Shown: positions 33,701 to 45,338, counted from the stretch's first letter. The stretch: DNA of 64,000 bases from Lycium barbarum (GCF_019175385.1 NC_083340.1:23014336-23078335); one strand, 5' to 3'. Numbers and translations: made by a program. Notes: generated by a model from the letters alone, not told the origin.

Positions 33701-33775
33701 TATGGCTTCATCTAACAATTTTTCTTCATCTCCTAATTTGTTGATGTTGCTTTCTCCTCCCTCTAAATTTGCCAT
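24747..33775 (-). CDS. Nucleotide-diphospho-sugar transferase, copy C (GT77-type, At4g15970-like)
   Basis: The only apparently intact gene here: three minus-strand exons at 33401-33775 (125 codons), 28893-29270 (126) and 24747-25232 (161 plus stop). Introns are 4.13 and 3.66 kb. All splice sites are GT-AG (AAA|GTAAGT; CAG|GAA; ACG|GTACTC; TAG|GAT) and both junctions are phase 0, giving 412 residues. The start was chosen at 'MANLEGGESN': copy A is open there and the more upstream in-frame ATG lies in probable 5' UTR. Residues about 45-63 ('IVKIFLLFSAVALSSLLLY') are a single signal anchor, so a type II Golgi protein is inferred. Four Asn-X-Ser/Thr sites follow. PF03407 spans about 150-400: 'VIITALNAAWTEPNS', DxD motif D252-A-D254 in 'FTDADILWFRQP', 'GKHDQDVLNM', 'FLDTALFGGFC', 'CTMHANCCIGI'. 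Relatives in GT77 transfer sugars to wall polymers. The substrate of this subfamily is not known to me. Confidence 0.85.
25407..25765. repeat. Direct repeat flanking the intron-2 copia, left copy
   Basis: A 359-bp block from 'cttataacg' to 'caagtgta'. It is repeated at 28374-28720 with few changes (for example an extra 'atcgatgagttgttatt' here and Ctac/Ctgc near the end). The left copy runs up to the copia 3' LTR. Confidence 0.9.
26259..26851 (-). pseudogene. Copia pol linker fragment
   Basis: Two short minus-strand open stretches (26851-26531, 26441-26259) rich in Glu, Ser and Asp. They resemble the poorly conserved acidic stretch between integrase and reverse transcriptase in copia polyproteins. 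No catalytic motif is visible. Assignment is by position and composition only. Confidence 0.4.
26980..27393 (-). pseudogene. Copia gag C-terminal part with CCHC zinc knuckle
   Basis: The minus-strand open stretch contains 'CYRCGKIGHIIRYC', a perfect CX2CX4HX4C zinc knuckle, preceded by a Ser/Arg-rich linker. It belongs with the UBN2-type gag piece at 27595-27924. A stop and frame change near 27440-27600 separate them. Confidence 0.8.
27595..27924 (-). pseudogene. Copia gag N-terminal part (UBN2 type)
   Basis: Encodes 'YKVWKTCMESYLVVEDLWDV', 'AYKKWKQINAKAEFILKRSI' and 'AHEIWRTLDRLF', the standard order of the retrotransposon Copia-like N-terminal and UBN2 gag domains. The frame starts just inside the primer binding site and ends at a stop at about 27595, where functional elements continue with 'LSIAEYFLRIKNLCSEI'-like text, visible here in another frame. 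Confidence 0.8.
28374..28720. repeat. Direct repeat flanking the intron-2 copia, right copy
   Basis: 347 bp matching 25407-25765. Its left edge is fused to the truncated 5' LTR at the shared bases 'tctta'. It runs rightwards into unique intron sequence ('catacgttaaaac'). Confidence 0.9.
29596..29643 (+). repeat. G-rich tract in intron 1 of copy C
   Basis: Six or more runs of five to nine G separated by single T/A or short T runs. It can in principle form a G-quadruplex on the plus (template) strand. The gene's RNA would carry the C-rich complement. Confidence 0.9.
30187..30374. repeat. 109-bp tandem duplication
   Basis: The stretch 'gcttattttgtaggggttta' to 'gtctgttgataataa' (from 30191) recurs from 30300 almost unchanged. 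The copies are separated by a short non-repeated tail. It sits in copy C intron 1. Confidence 0.85.
30945..31669. mobile_element. hAT-like non-autonomous element
   Basis: 725 bp. The ends 'taggggtattcacgg' and the complement of 'ccgtaacacccct' plus A are inverted. Flanks 'gttgtaga' (30937-30944) and 'gttgtagg' (31670-31677) are a 7/8 target duplication. Subterminal zones are dense in 'ggtttggtt' and 'aaaccgaac' motifs, as in the hAT at 51277-56796. No ORF. Confidence 0.75.
31989..32134. mobile_element. Small hAT-like MITE (146 bp)
   Basis: Starts 'tcagtggcggagct' and ends 'gtttcgtcactg', inverted ends common in Solanaceae MITEs. Flanks 'ggtgggac' and 'ggtggggt' match at 6/8. Confidence 0.5.
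32351..32378. repeat. (TA)14 microsatellite
   Basis: Uninterrupted TA dinucleotides. Confidence 0.95.
32612..32846. mobile_element. Old Stowaway-like MITE
   Basis: The left end 'tttcatcagttttaatttat' pairs imperfectly with the right end 'ataaattgaaacagagggag'. It lies in copy C intron 1. Confidence 0.5.
32930..33400. other. Intron 1 segment of copy C shared with copy B
   Basis: Homologous to 18234-18622. It contains A18 at about 33094-33111 and A14 at about 33194-33207. It leads into the exon 1 donor at 33400-33399. Confidence 0.6.
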
Positions 33776-33836
33776 TCTTTTTTGACTGTTAAATTCTTGA
33801 AAGTACAAATGAGTATGTATGTATCCCCCTTCTCTC

Positions 33837-33844
33837 TTTAAATA
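33837..33844 (-). promoter_or_regulatory. Candidate TATA box of copy C
   Basis: TATTTAAA on the minus strand, about 62 bases before the chosen start codon at 33775, with a pyrimidine-rich complement between. It is plausible but the spacing leaves only a short leader. Confidence 0.35.
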
Positions 33845-33845
33845 T

Positions 33846-35398
33846 GTATCTTCCTTACTTGCTAACATGTCCTAGTCAACTCTCACTTATTCCCCTTTCA
33901 AAGTAATTATAAAGCTTAGCTTTAATTCCTTTTATCTTTTTTAAATTATATAAGGTCATTTTGGCTTTGTCTAAATAGGTCTACCTATAGAAACTTAATA
34001 ATATTTTTTTCGAATTTGTACTTTCGTCTTGAAGCATCTTCAACTTCATTAATCATAACAATCAAGAAACACCCTTGAATACAACTTATATTTTGCTTTT
34101 CTTTTAATTTTTTCCCAAGTTCATTACTAATTTTTTTTGGGGGGAGGGGGTTTAAATTTGACCATTTCAACCAGTTAGGCAAGTGCATAAGAAAATGATT
34201 AATTTAAAAGGCAATAGTACAAATTGTATCACAAGAGATATCTAAATCGACTAACCAAAAGTCTCCAATTTTTTTTCTTTTTTTTTTAAAGAAAGGAATA
34301 TTAATACTTGGATTGCAAGAGTCTGGCCGGTACCTTTCTTCATTTTCTATCTGATTATCCTTAAACTGAAAAGGCTTTTCAACTTACTGTATACTTCCTT
34401 TCGTTTTCAATTTCGTTTGATTAGTTGTATAATTAATTAAGTTAATGACAGCATTAACGACAAGAAGTTATTCGAAACGCAATAAAGAAACGAGGGAAGA
34501 CTTTTCATAGGCAACATTAACAATAAATGGTTCTGCAATTCCATGAGATATGTTTGGTGATTTTTATATAAAAAAAAATATCTGGAATGTTGCTTCTTGT
34601 ATTTATTTACATAAATTACTTTGAAGTCTTTTTCGAGTGCGTTAAGGAAGCTTAGCAGCACATGAAATCCTTTGGTCTCGTTGTCTTGCTATATGCATTA
34701 GCAATCCTCTAATATTACTCATAAGTTATAGATTAGATTTTTCTTTGGTCCTTATAATATACTATAACTCAGTAGATTTAACCTGCTTTTAAGTAAAAAT
34801 GTGATTTCTTGGTACCAAAATGTAAAAGATATGTTGTACTTGGCTATTTGTAGAACCATATTGCCATCAAATATGGAGTGACTACAAACTTATCATAACA
34901 AATCATGAGCCCATGAGCAGTGGAACAGTTAATAATTATGGTGAATTTGTGAATATTCACAAGCAAAGGGATCAAATTACATAATTCAATTAATTGAAGT
35001 TTTAATGTGCTTAGTCAGACACTATAGAGACTAGAATTAGATATTATAGGAACTAAAATTAGAATTTACCGGTAACTAATGAGTCAAACGTACTATTAAT
35101 CCTTTTCTATTTTGTTTATGTTTTCTATTTTTACGGGTTGACTGCTTCGTTATTTTTGGAGCTATAGGACATAATATTTCATATTGGCAGCTAGTTATAT
35201 ATTACTGAAAATAGACATGATAAATATTTCATTTTTATGTTTTAATTTTAAGGAGTGAAAATTTTTACCTTGCTAAATCCCAAGATGAGTTGCTAAGGGT
35301 AAGAATATCCATAACCGAAAAGTATAATAGCATAGTCGAAAGTAGCGGGTAAAATCTGGCCTTAACTTTCCTGGTTCTATTCAATAACAAAAATATTA
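33846..35398. other. Upstream region of copy C
   Basis: AT-rich with no gene. Parts from about 34290 to 35240 match the upstream flank of copy A (6830-8900). A T-run plus G-run (34128-34150) and 'cttttcaact' phrases are present. Beyond about 35240 I see no matching copy. Confidence 0.5.
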
Positions 35399-35562
35399 CT
35401 CCTTCAATCCAATTTATGTTTTTGAAATAAAGTTTGGAAACTATGCAAAGAGTAAATTAAGAATCAAAATATTTAAAAAGCATATAAAAAAATCGCGATC
35501 AAAGAAAAATTCATTTGACTCTCACAAATTGAACGATGCTACATAAATTGGGGACGAGGGAG
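35399..35562. mobile_element. Old MITE-like repeat
   Basis: The left end 'ctccttcaatccaatttatg' pairs with the right end 'cataaattggggacgaggga'. There is TA on the left only. Confidence 0.45.
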
Positions 35563-36145
35563 AGCGCATCTTGTCCTCATTCCGTAGTTTACTGTTGATT
35601 TTTATTTTTTCCAACAAAATAAAAAACTAAAAAGTTTTAGAAAAGAAGTCGCATCAAACAGGGATCATAAGACACGTTTAACCAAATCATTTGTGATTAA
35701 GATGTACGTGTTACTAAATTCTTTATTAGAAACGGACACCATTTTGCAGCTGATTGGTTTTATTATTTTAATAATTGTAATTATTATTGTTAGGAGAGAT
35801 AGAATAATATTGTTTTTTTTTTTTTTGGTACATACAGCGGAGACAGTGTCATGGTCATAGAATAAAGTTGTTCAATGAATCCTATTAACATATTTTCCAG
35901 ACACACGCTGAAAGCAATATGAAAGACTAATTAAGGAGGCGTTTGTGTTGACTTCTCAATGTTTGCATTTGCATTCATTGTTTTTGAAGGATCTCAAACA
36001 CAAATGGAAGAGGTGCAAGTAATATCCTATGCCTAGCACATTAATAAAAAAGATTAAATCTAATACCATGGAGACTGCGATTTCCCCTTCTTGGCACGAT
36101 CCAAAAGGCTTTCTCTTTCATAAACCTTCTTCTCTCTCCCTCTTC

Positions 36146-36227
36146 TTTTTTTTTTTTTTTTTTTTGTTCTTTTGCTTCAGAAGACATATTTTCATATATT
36201 ATACTTCCCCCCCCCCCCCCCCCCCCC
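36146..36227. repeat. T20 run followed by C21 run
   Basis: A T20 tract (36146-36165) and a C21 tract (36207-36227) lie 40 bases apart. Long pure C runs are prone to assembly and polymerase error, so the exact lengths are uncertain. Confidence 0.9.
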
Positions 36228-36235
36228 GCACATAA

Positions 36236-36545
36236 ACAGATCGAGGTGGGGAAATAAAGCGGAGTGGACTAGTAGAGCTAATGCTATTACAACCATATTT
36301 AAAAAAATCGACCACAGAATTGACTTCTTTGAAGATATGTTACACAGGCGGCCCTCCAAGATCTTCTAGTAAAACCCTGCATTTAGTAAGGATATGAGAA
36401 TATTTATCATTTACTCCATTAAGCATAGAACATACAATCTGGGAGTCTTATTCAATCTGCAAGGATGTGATATTCAATTCCTGATCCAGTTCCAATCCAT
36501 TTAATAATGCAAATAGCTCTGCATGAATAATAGAGGTAGAAATAA
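36236..36545 (-). pseudogene. Plant RNase H-like (RVT_3) remnant, probably from a LINE
   Basis: On the minus strand: 'AELFALLNGLELDQELNI', then 'LQIE', an in-frame stop, 'DSQIVCSML', 'CRVLLEDLGGPPV' and 'HIFKEVNS'. The order AEL...GL...E.DS...C..LL...H..E.N is that of the RVT_3 RNase H domain (PF13456) found in plant LINEs and Ta11-like ORFs. Internal stops show decay. Confidence 0.6.
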
Positions 36546-39500
36546 AACTTCATCTCGACAAGAATAAGAAATCTTTAAATCTTCAATTAAGTGTTTAATT
36601 TAAATACTACTGCTACGTTTTAACAAAATTTCATCAAAAACCAAAATAACACATGTGAGAATTCTTCTTAATTTCTTTCGGGTTCAAAAAGTAATTAAAA
36701 AATGTGCTAGCTTGTTGTTCAACCTATTCGTTGAAAATTTAATTGTAAACACATTTTGAGAAACCTCTTATGATTCAGTGTTATACATTATGCAAGGAAG
36801 GAAAATATACAATCTACAAGAACACATAGTTCCCCCATGATTCTTCAATATTTGTATCACTAGTCGACGGTATAATCACATGCATAAAGCACGAACTATA
36901 CCTTAAAATTCACAGTCTAATTCGTACCTGTTACAGAAAACAGTTTCAGTATTCAGTGAAGATCGCTACCTTTCTTCTTAGGAATCTACCACCGTAGTTC
37001 TTCCCGGAGAAGAAGAGAGGTTTTTTTATTTTTATTTTGGAACGAAGGAAGGAAAGTTCTTTTTCAGAAGTGGGAAGTTCTTTCCTGCAGAACTTCTTTT
37101 AAGTTTACTGAATATGTACAACTGTTCAGGAACTTTTTCCAACAATTGTGTCCTTTCCTTTTAACTTAAATTAAATATATAACAAAAATATTTATTAAAT
37201 TGATCCGGGTTGACCCACATAGGTGACCCAAATCTAATTCCTTCATCTCCCACTCACACATGGTGGGTCAAATCTCATTCCCATTTTGTAACTTCATACT
37301 TGACGACTAGACCGTGTGACCAGTGCATACTCAAGAGCTTCGTTGCTATATATTTGTTAGGAATATATAACATCTCTATTAATGGAACTTAGAGTAGATT
37401 ATAGTATGAGTACCCTAGATCATTTATCACATTCATATCTCTCACAATCTCTGTCTTAAAATTTGAGTTCATCATTATGTTCTTGTCTCAAAGACAAACA
37501 TAAAGGACGTGTCAATGAACACAATTAATGTGACATTACTGAATGATCTTCCTCATCTCATAATTCTCTTAATCTCAATCTGATATGCTTTTCTAGAAAT
37601 GTTCCGCCAGACCGAATCATTCATGATCTCTTGGCAACACACTAAGATAGCAAACACCAAATTGAATCTCAAGAAAGTAGTCAAAGTCATGAGGTTACAA
37701 ACAGAAAATTACTCATAATTTTCAGGGTTTCACACAATAACAAGTAGAGATTAAACTTGTATCGCCCTTATAGGTCACTAATGCATACATGGTATGAATC
37801 ACGTACCACAGTATTTACTCCTTCCTTGTGGAGCGTATGTCTTTCGGAAAATTAAAATACTGTGCAGATGATAGTTCAACCAACTCATGTCTAACTTCGA
37901 GTTCATATAACTACTCATACATTTTATCCATCAGAACTCATATCTGGCATTAAGATAGGCTATCACATTTTAATCACATATGATTAAACTAAAAAACAAA
38001 CGACATTCTTATTATAGACTTCAAGATCTCTTTTATCATCACTTCTGACAATAATTAGTTTATAATTGTCTCATCTCTATCTGTCACCTAGACAATAGAG
38101 GCGATTGCCCGTGTGAATAAGCCAATCTTTTTGTCTGTCCGACATACTTACACTTGGAATTTATGTTCTAAACATAAAAAACCCATCTTATGTATATGAA
38201 ATAACAATAATGAATAATTTAAGCATTAACTAACATTTACCTCAAAATGCAGTTTTTACGTGAACATGATCCACATAAATTAGGATTTATAAATACATCA
38301 TCACTACGCAAACCCAACGATATCATATCTTTCATAAGCAACAAATGCTATGGGTTTTGTTAATAGGTCTTCTACCAAGTGATGCGTATAGATGTATTTC
38401 GTGTTCACTTTTCTATGTACAACTATGTCTCTGACACAACATTGCACTTAATATCAGTATATATTCTAAATAGCATACTCAGATTTAAATTTTCTCTCAT
38501 CTAAATCTCCTTCTCAATTCCTTGACAAGACAAAGAATATTTTACTATGCCTTTAAGATACCTCTGTATCATCTTAACTGCTTTCCAGTATTATTGTCTA
38601 GTGGAGTATGAGGACACATCCTTCCACTCGAAATTTCGCCTCTAGAAATACAAGTATTTATGGATCAATAATACATGACGCTTCAAGCCTTATGCTTGAG
38701 TTTGAGAACCCTTTTGTTCCAATAGCTTTAAGATCCAAAATCTCAATCAACTCCCACTTGGTTTGATTTCACGTACTCCATTTCAGTTTCCATTGTTGTA
38801 ATTATTTATCCTTAGTAGGGTATGTAAGAGCCTACATTACACTATGTAACTCTTTTCATCAAGTGGAGTAACTATATATGCTTCTCCTTCAATCTCAAAT
38901 CGATGACGGGGAACGCAAGGACGACTCATGTGTCGAGATTGAGATTGACAAACTGATTATCAATTAGTTAGTTACTCCCACCGGGACCAACAATATCAAA
39001 TCGATTCTCTTTTGATGGTATATCGGTGCTACAAGAGCATATCCATTATCACCAACTGAATCCATCTAAATCCATTCGAGTATATACAGCAGAAGCAATT
39101 CGGTCCGTAGTTTTATAAGGAGACAAGTCTTTACCCATCTCACCCCACTTAAATATTCGCTTAGAATAAAACATCAAGTGATTCAAATTCAGTTATAATA
39201 CAACTTTTGTTCACATATGAACAACATAACCCTTGGACTATTTAGAGTATCGTAGAAAGATAAACTTCCTTCCCCTTGGAACTAATTCCATGTAAGAAAA
39301 ATGGATTATGAATAAAAGTTGTATAAACTCAAATCAGGTTTTTGCTTTCCACAACTCATATGGAATACCATTACATAACTTTTTTTTTAATTAATTACAT
39401 CCATCATTGGATGTGTATTTTATTTCATTCAGCAAAAACTTACATGAAGCACCATTGAAATCAATGGCACTCTACAAAAGTTACTAGTATAAGAACTAGC

Positions 39501-40276
39501 AAAGATACAAAATAGGTCTAACTAACGAAGAAATTGGCCTTATCATATCTAATTCTCATACTGGGAATCTGAGACTTATCAAGATGGTATGCTTAAACAG
39601 AATTGCATTTGTTTGAATCTTTGATGTCAGATGGAATAAATTGCAATGGAGCATTGGCGCGTTAACTTTTCCAAATGGTTTTCTATTTTATTTTTTTAAC
39701 TAGACAATATTAATAAGTAGACAAATCTACTTAATTTATCTATAGCACCAAGTAAATCTTGTTTGGCTAAACAATTCTTTCGTTGTTAACCACTAAGGTC
39801 AAGTCTAGCATGCCGTATATTTGCATCAACACTTGACGCAAATAAGCACAAATAAATATTCTTACCAGAATTATAAATAATATCCAGTATACTAAAACCA
39901 TCATAGTAATAACCAACACCATATCTCGTATGTGCCAAAATACAAACAAGATACAATGAGGCATCATAGACACATCTAAACCCTTAAGAACCTTTTGCTC
40001 TTTTAGGACATACTGAATATTACGTCACCGTTTAGCTTTTCACTTATGTTAAGCTTGGAGACTAATATTCTCATAGCAGTTGACATATTTATAACAACGT
40101 ATAATTGAGACATCTATGTACATTTTCTTTAGAGCCTAAAAGTCATATACATACTAATACTTACAATAAGTGACTATATTAAAATTTATTTCACATTAGA
40201 TTCAGAATCGAAAGTTCACTATGTTCCCAAGCATCATCCAAATTCTAATATTCAATAAACCTAACATAATTAGTTA

Positions 40277-40354
40277 TTTAAGGAACCATGTGGTCCGATC
40301 TTTTCTCGGATCCCGCATATAGCGGGAGCTTAGTGCACCGGGCTGTTCTTGTCT
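40277..40354 (+). mobile_element. SINE-like tail
   Basis: 'cccgcatatagcgggagctt' followed by 'agtgcaccgggctg' and 'ttcttgtctt' resembles the conserved 3' part of Solanaceae SINEs. No tRNA-related head is visible upstream. It lies inside the decayed copia. Confidence 0.4.
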
Positions 40355-41577
40355 TAAATTACTTAAGTCAATACTAAATAAGAATTCTATAACAAATATA
40401 GAGATTCACAATAACGATAGTGACATGCATACAGTAGACATATTTCAATACAAAAATGTCACATATACCACAATCGCACGAATGAATTTACCATGATTTT
40501 TCTATAACACATATAAAAAAAATAGGAACTCACCACAATGATGTACACACATACACATGTATATGTATTCCTTATATTTATATGCACACATGCACTTATA
40601 GAAAAAATGGTGCCTACAAGATCAATTCCTATCCACTGGTTTAAAGCCAAAAGTTAAAAAATAACATTTATAAACAATTCGGTCTTGGTTCTGTGCCTCA
40701 GAGAGACCACACCCATGCCATTATTAAAAATGATAAACCAGTGGAACTTACAATTAGCAGCCCAAAAAAAAAAAAAAAAAACTAGGAGCAGTTCTCAATT
40801 GATTTCATAATCAACAGTGAAAAATTAAAGGCGTTTGATCTTGTCTGTTGTTGATATTTAAAAAAAATAAAAAAATCCAAAGAGAAACAAAAAAATGTAT
40901 GTGGGTTTAGCATCTTCCATCTTCCAGAGACATGCTTGATAATCCACACTAAGTGTCAATGCACTGTAAGCTGCCATTAATATGGACACTTTAATATTTC
41001 TCCTTTTATTTAGAAAGAAAAAAACGTTGATGTGAAACCAAAAGAAAAATGCGACTTTTGGTTTAAGTAATCACATCTTCTATTTAATAATCTTTCTCAA
41101 AAAACTGTTTTGTTTTAAAAAAATCTTTTCTAATGAAGAAAACAAAACAGGAAGCATCAGTGGCTTTCAGTGCTTACACCAGAAAAAAATGTTTGTGGCA
41201 CACAACCCAGAAACAACAACGTTAAACCAAAACATACGGACTGCCATAGGTTGCAGCCATACGAGTTATAAAAAGTTAAAACAAAGAAACTTAATGGCCT
41301 TTTTCTACAACTTTAATAATTTGATCCATATTTCAACAATGTGGAAAAACTACTCTGCATATTAATAAAGTACTCTAAAATAGAATCAAAGACACACTTT
41401 GATCAAAGAAGAAACTTTCTGCACTATTTCTTCCGGAAAACAACGAAGGAAAAAAAACTTCCAAGAATTCCATTACTTCTTTCACCATTAAACTAAAAGA
41501 AAATCACTCTTAATGTCATTAACAATGAGGAAGTAAACATGTCTCAATCAAAGAACTTATTCTAAATCCTTCAATTA

Positions 41578-41602
41578 GATATATATATATATATATATAT
41601 AT
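41578..41602. repeat. (AT)12 microsatellite
   Basis: Uninterrupted AT dinucleotides followed by T-rich sequence. Confidence 0.9.
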
Positions 41603-42016
41603 TTTTATTTTTTTATTTTTTTTTAAGTTATGATAACCCTTCTTAATTATTACACCAAACAATTGATGCGGTGTAACTCACAATTCAAGAAAAAATGCTG
41701 CACTTTGACGCCAAACAAAAAATCCGCAAAGTAACAGTAAAAGAGATTATTTTTGCAGGAGAAGTCAAACTAAGAAACAAATAAAAAACCTTAGGCTCTG
41801 ATACCAATGAAGGAAAGTATACAGTCTACAAGAACACATAATTCCCCTAAGATTCTCCAATATTTGTTTCACTAGTCGATGATATAATCACATGTATAAA
41901 ACACGAACTATACCGTAAAATTCACAGTCTAAATCGTACCTGTTAGAGAAGATAGTTTCAGTATTCAGTGAAGATCACTATCTCTCTTCTTAGGAATATA
42001 CCACCGTAGATTTGAT

Positions 42017-42730
42017 TTTTAAAACACCATTTATTTGGAAAAGCATGAGCGAGAGAATATTTTATCAAAGAATAACAATATTTTTTAGTTTCTTAAAATG
42101 TTTTAAAAGTGGGTTAAGTTGGAAATACAGATTTTTTTTTAAAAAGGATAAAAATTATTAAAAATAATAATTTAAAAAAATTAAATTTTTCTTTAAATAA
42201 TTAAAAATAAAAAATTATTTTAAAAAATAAATAATGATTTAAAAAAAAGTTAATTATGTTTTGTAGCTTTTATACTTTTGAACGGAGGGTAGTTGATGGG
42301 TTAGTTTTGGCTCATTTGATGGAGGGCTAATGATTTGTGATGATTTAACTTGGGCTAGCCCAAATCAGCCCATCTTCAAAATCACTCTAGCCCAAACCCA
42401 TTAAAGCTTGGGTGAGTCAAATGGATTTGGGCTAGTTTTGCCACTCCTATTTTGCACATGTTTCCCTTTAAACGAACTTGTCTTTAATTTTTGCTGCTCA
42501 TATTTGTGATCTTTAATGTTTGCTCCTGGTGTTCATTTAATGAAAATATTCAGACCTGCTTTGCTTGACATGAGTTATGTAGGAATCAAGTTATGAGGCA
42601 TAAGTTTCGTAGTATTTTTCAGATTTTGTTGACTATTGAAAATTTTGTCGTGTCCGGCATAACTTATGGATATTATGATACATATGTCGAGCAAAATCTA
42701 AACTTATGCCGCGCGAAAAGTGCTGAAGGG
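42017..42730. other. Repeat-rich spacer
   Basis: No gene. A/T-only sequence at 42129-42250. A palindrome-like zone 'gggctagccc' with 'gcccaaacccatt' and 'gggctagttttg' lies at 42290-42450, then 'gtctttaatttttgct' phrases akin to the inverted repeat that follows. Confidence 0.4.
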
Positions 42731-42945
42731 AAAAAAAATTAAAGACCACAAATTTTGAGGGGCAAAAAAAAAAGACCACCCCGAAATAGGGGCATTTGTG
42801 GGAATGACCCTTCCAAATACTCGATAGTAGACTATTGGACCTTTTAAAATGGTTGTTTCGGGCAATTCGCAGGAATGCCCTTATTTCGGGGTGGTCTTTA
42901 ATTTTTGCCCCTCAAATTGCTGGTCTTTAATTTTTGTCATTTGGC
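42731..42945. repeat. Long inverted repeat with ~70-bp arms
   Basis: The arm at 42731-42797 ('aaattaaagaccac', 'ttgaggggcaaa', 'gaccaccccgaaatagggg') is mirrored by 42871-42945 ('cttatttcggggtggtc', 'tttgcccctcaa', 'tggtctttaattttt'), around a spacer of about 73 bp. This may be a Mutator-like end pair or a foldback element. Confidence 0.75.
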
Positions 42946-43066
42946 TAAAATAGTGGCCGAAAATACCCGAACATTCTGGATTCGAACCCAGCAGAGTCGG
43001 AAAAAAAAATCGCAAGGCAAGATTTCATAGCAAACTATGCCTATTCGGGGAAAAGTTATGCCTTAA

Positions 43067-45012
43067 TGTCACGATCCAAATCTGACACTCAGGACGTGAC
43101 AGGGCACCTGACGAGCTTCTACCCATAACGTGAACCCCCTAAGCTAATCATGCGAAAATTAACGAATAAAATGAATAATACTCAATGTCTCATAATATAA
43201 AGAAAAGTGCGGAGGCGAAATACAAATACTGAGTCTACCTATAAACCCCATAAAATTTCTAAGTCATGGAACTACTAGTCTGAATACTTTTAGTACGAGA
43301 AGTAGGTCGGAATACTACTAAGTTAACTAAAGAAGAAGAGCCCGCCATGATCTAATGGTGGCTCACCTCGACTGAACTGAACTGAAAAAAGCTAGAATGA
43401 TCAAATATCGGCAACCTGGTCGCCGTTAACCACACCTGCACACATACAAACATCAACAAGCGTGAGCCTAAAAGACCCAGCAAGATCATTGACACACTCT
43501 CAGCTTACCCCTGGGACAAGTCTTAGAAATCCCTGATAATGCATAAAAGCAATTAAACAGTAAAAGTATATTAAATATATACAAACACTGGAGCTGAAAC
43601 TGAAATCATGAAGCATACAAGCAATGCATGAAATACACTGATTCTGAATCTATGCTCACGGGACACAGTACTTATTTGTCCATGTCTTACCCCGTCTTCC
43701 GGAGTGAGCATTATTTACCACATCTAACCCGGGTCACTTATAATTCTGGCATTTACCTCCAACCGAACCCAATGGGGCCTGTCAGAGTATGCCCCTCTGA
43801 AGATATGATAAAGTGTAACAAACATCCAATCAATACTAATTCAAAACTTTACATATATAGCAAGTATCCATTTAAGCAATATTACGCTAAAGGAATCATA
43901 CGGTTTTTACTTTAGACACTTGAAACTTATATAATTTAGATCATGCTTGCCCGCTCACATGAACTAAATAGTTTAAATGCATACATATAACACAAACCAT
44001 ATGCTTTTTATGAAAAACAAGTAAACTAAGAGTTTAAACCTCACTTGCCTTATAACCGGAATGCAAACCTTTATTGAAATGCCAAATTCTCTTCAAACGA
44101 TCTCCAACGTCTCAATCTATTTAATAACATAAATAATGGGTCCAAATTTCTACGGAAACTAATCCCATAATTTGTTTTTGGACATTAGGGTCAAAGTAAA
44201 CTCTTGGTCAATTCCAACCAGCCCTTGTGATCAACTGTCTGAAATTCAAAATTGTTTACATAACACGTTACCCATAATGCCTGGAGTCTAAATCTATAAT
44301 CAAGTTTCAATCTTGATGTCAATTAATGGGTTAAATCTCATATTCCTAATCTATAAGCTAAGGGTTAAATCTCAATATTTTATACCTCAATTTAAAGGTA
44401 CAATTTTATCTCAATATCATGATCTACACCCATTCAATATACATAACCATTAACTTGGTAGTACTAAGTTTCCAAGAATCCATAATAATATGGAAACGGA
44501 CCGAAACAGTGGTTTCGGTTGAAATAGTAACATTGTAATCTGCATAACTATTGATCCAAACTTAAAACTTCTGATTGCCAAGACAATCAATAATAATGAC
44601 ACCAATCAATAATAATGGCACCAATCATTACTTAATTAATTAACCCCGTGATTTCATAATAAAAAGATTCTACTTTTAATATAATAATAAAAAAAATTGC
44701 TATTCCTTTTCACCCCTTTCAAGAACATAGCTACCCCTAAGAGATTGAGTATATACCTTGATATAAAATACTTGGAATTCTAGGAAGTTTCCTCTTTTGT
44801 CTTGTATAAATCCAAGCCCCTAAATTTGATTCCAAGAAATAGCTTTGTGGTTAGCCTCTCGTGCCTCCGCCAAACCTATACGGCTATACCCCTGTACGAG
44901 TTGCTTTGTTTTCTCTGTACCAAAACCAAGAAAGAGCCCAAAGTTATACTCCCTTGGTCACTTCAACGTGGCAGAAGAAAAAGGGAGTGGGCTTGCCCCA
45001 CTTCTTTTCCCA
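43067..45012 (-). mobile_element. Solo gypsy-type LTR
   Basis: 1946 bp. It starts TGTCACGATCC and ends CCCA, flanked by perfect 5-bp repeats 'cttaa' (43062-43066 and 45013-45017). The minus orientation is inferred from similarity of the left end to the complement of gypsy LTR 3' ends. Short ORFs (43628-43915, 44802-45084) are not credible genes. Confidence 0.75.
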
Positions 45013-45338
45013 CTTAAATCCTACTCCTCCCGTTTCATAATAAGTGTTATCTTAGCAAAAATACGCGTATTAAGAAATCAATAACGAAGTGTAAAGTTTA
45101 TCAAATTATCTCTATGTAAAAAAAATTTACTTTTTCCTCTTGATGATTAGAGCATGCACAAATAGTCCATCTTTTGATATTGAGAATCCAACCACATTAT
45201 TTAGAGTACTACTATTTCTTTGGCCTCTTACTAATCCAATCTTCCATAGGCCAAAACTTTCATTTTCATGTGAAACCCAAAATTTGACATTGTGAATCTA
45301 ACTTTTGGCCTTGAATAAAGAATTGCCATGTTTTGTCC
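45013..45338. other. Spacer with half a MITE
   Basis: 'ctcctcccgtttcataataa' at 45022 is a MITE-like left end without a visible partner. No gene. Confidence 0.4.

Larger units (their letters stand above)
36791..42016 (-). mobile_element. Decayed Ty1/copia element
   Basis: Related LTR starts lie at 36791 ('tgcaaggaaggaaaatatac') and 41808 ('tgaaggaaagtatacag'). They stay alike for over 200 bp ('cttcttaggaat.taccacc'), up to about 37016 and 42016. Just left of the right-hand LTR is the complement of the initiator-Met tRNA primer site, 'aggctctgatacca' (41793-41806), so the element reads on the minus strand. Scattered protein relics agree: 'YWKAVKMIQRYLKGIVKY' (end of reverse transcriptase, about 38540-38600) and 'KVNTKYIYTHHLVEDLLTKP' (end of RNase H, about 38350-38410). 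No long ORF remains. Confidence 0.75.

Noticed and set aside
42965..42995. 'ggattcgaacccagcag' as a tRNA T-loop
   Set aside because: No acceptor stem, D-arm or anticodon arm around it. It is part of a repeat end.
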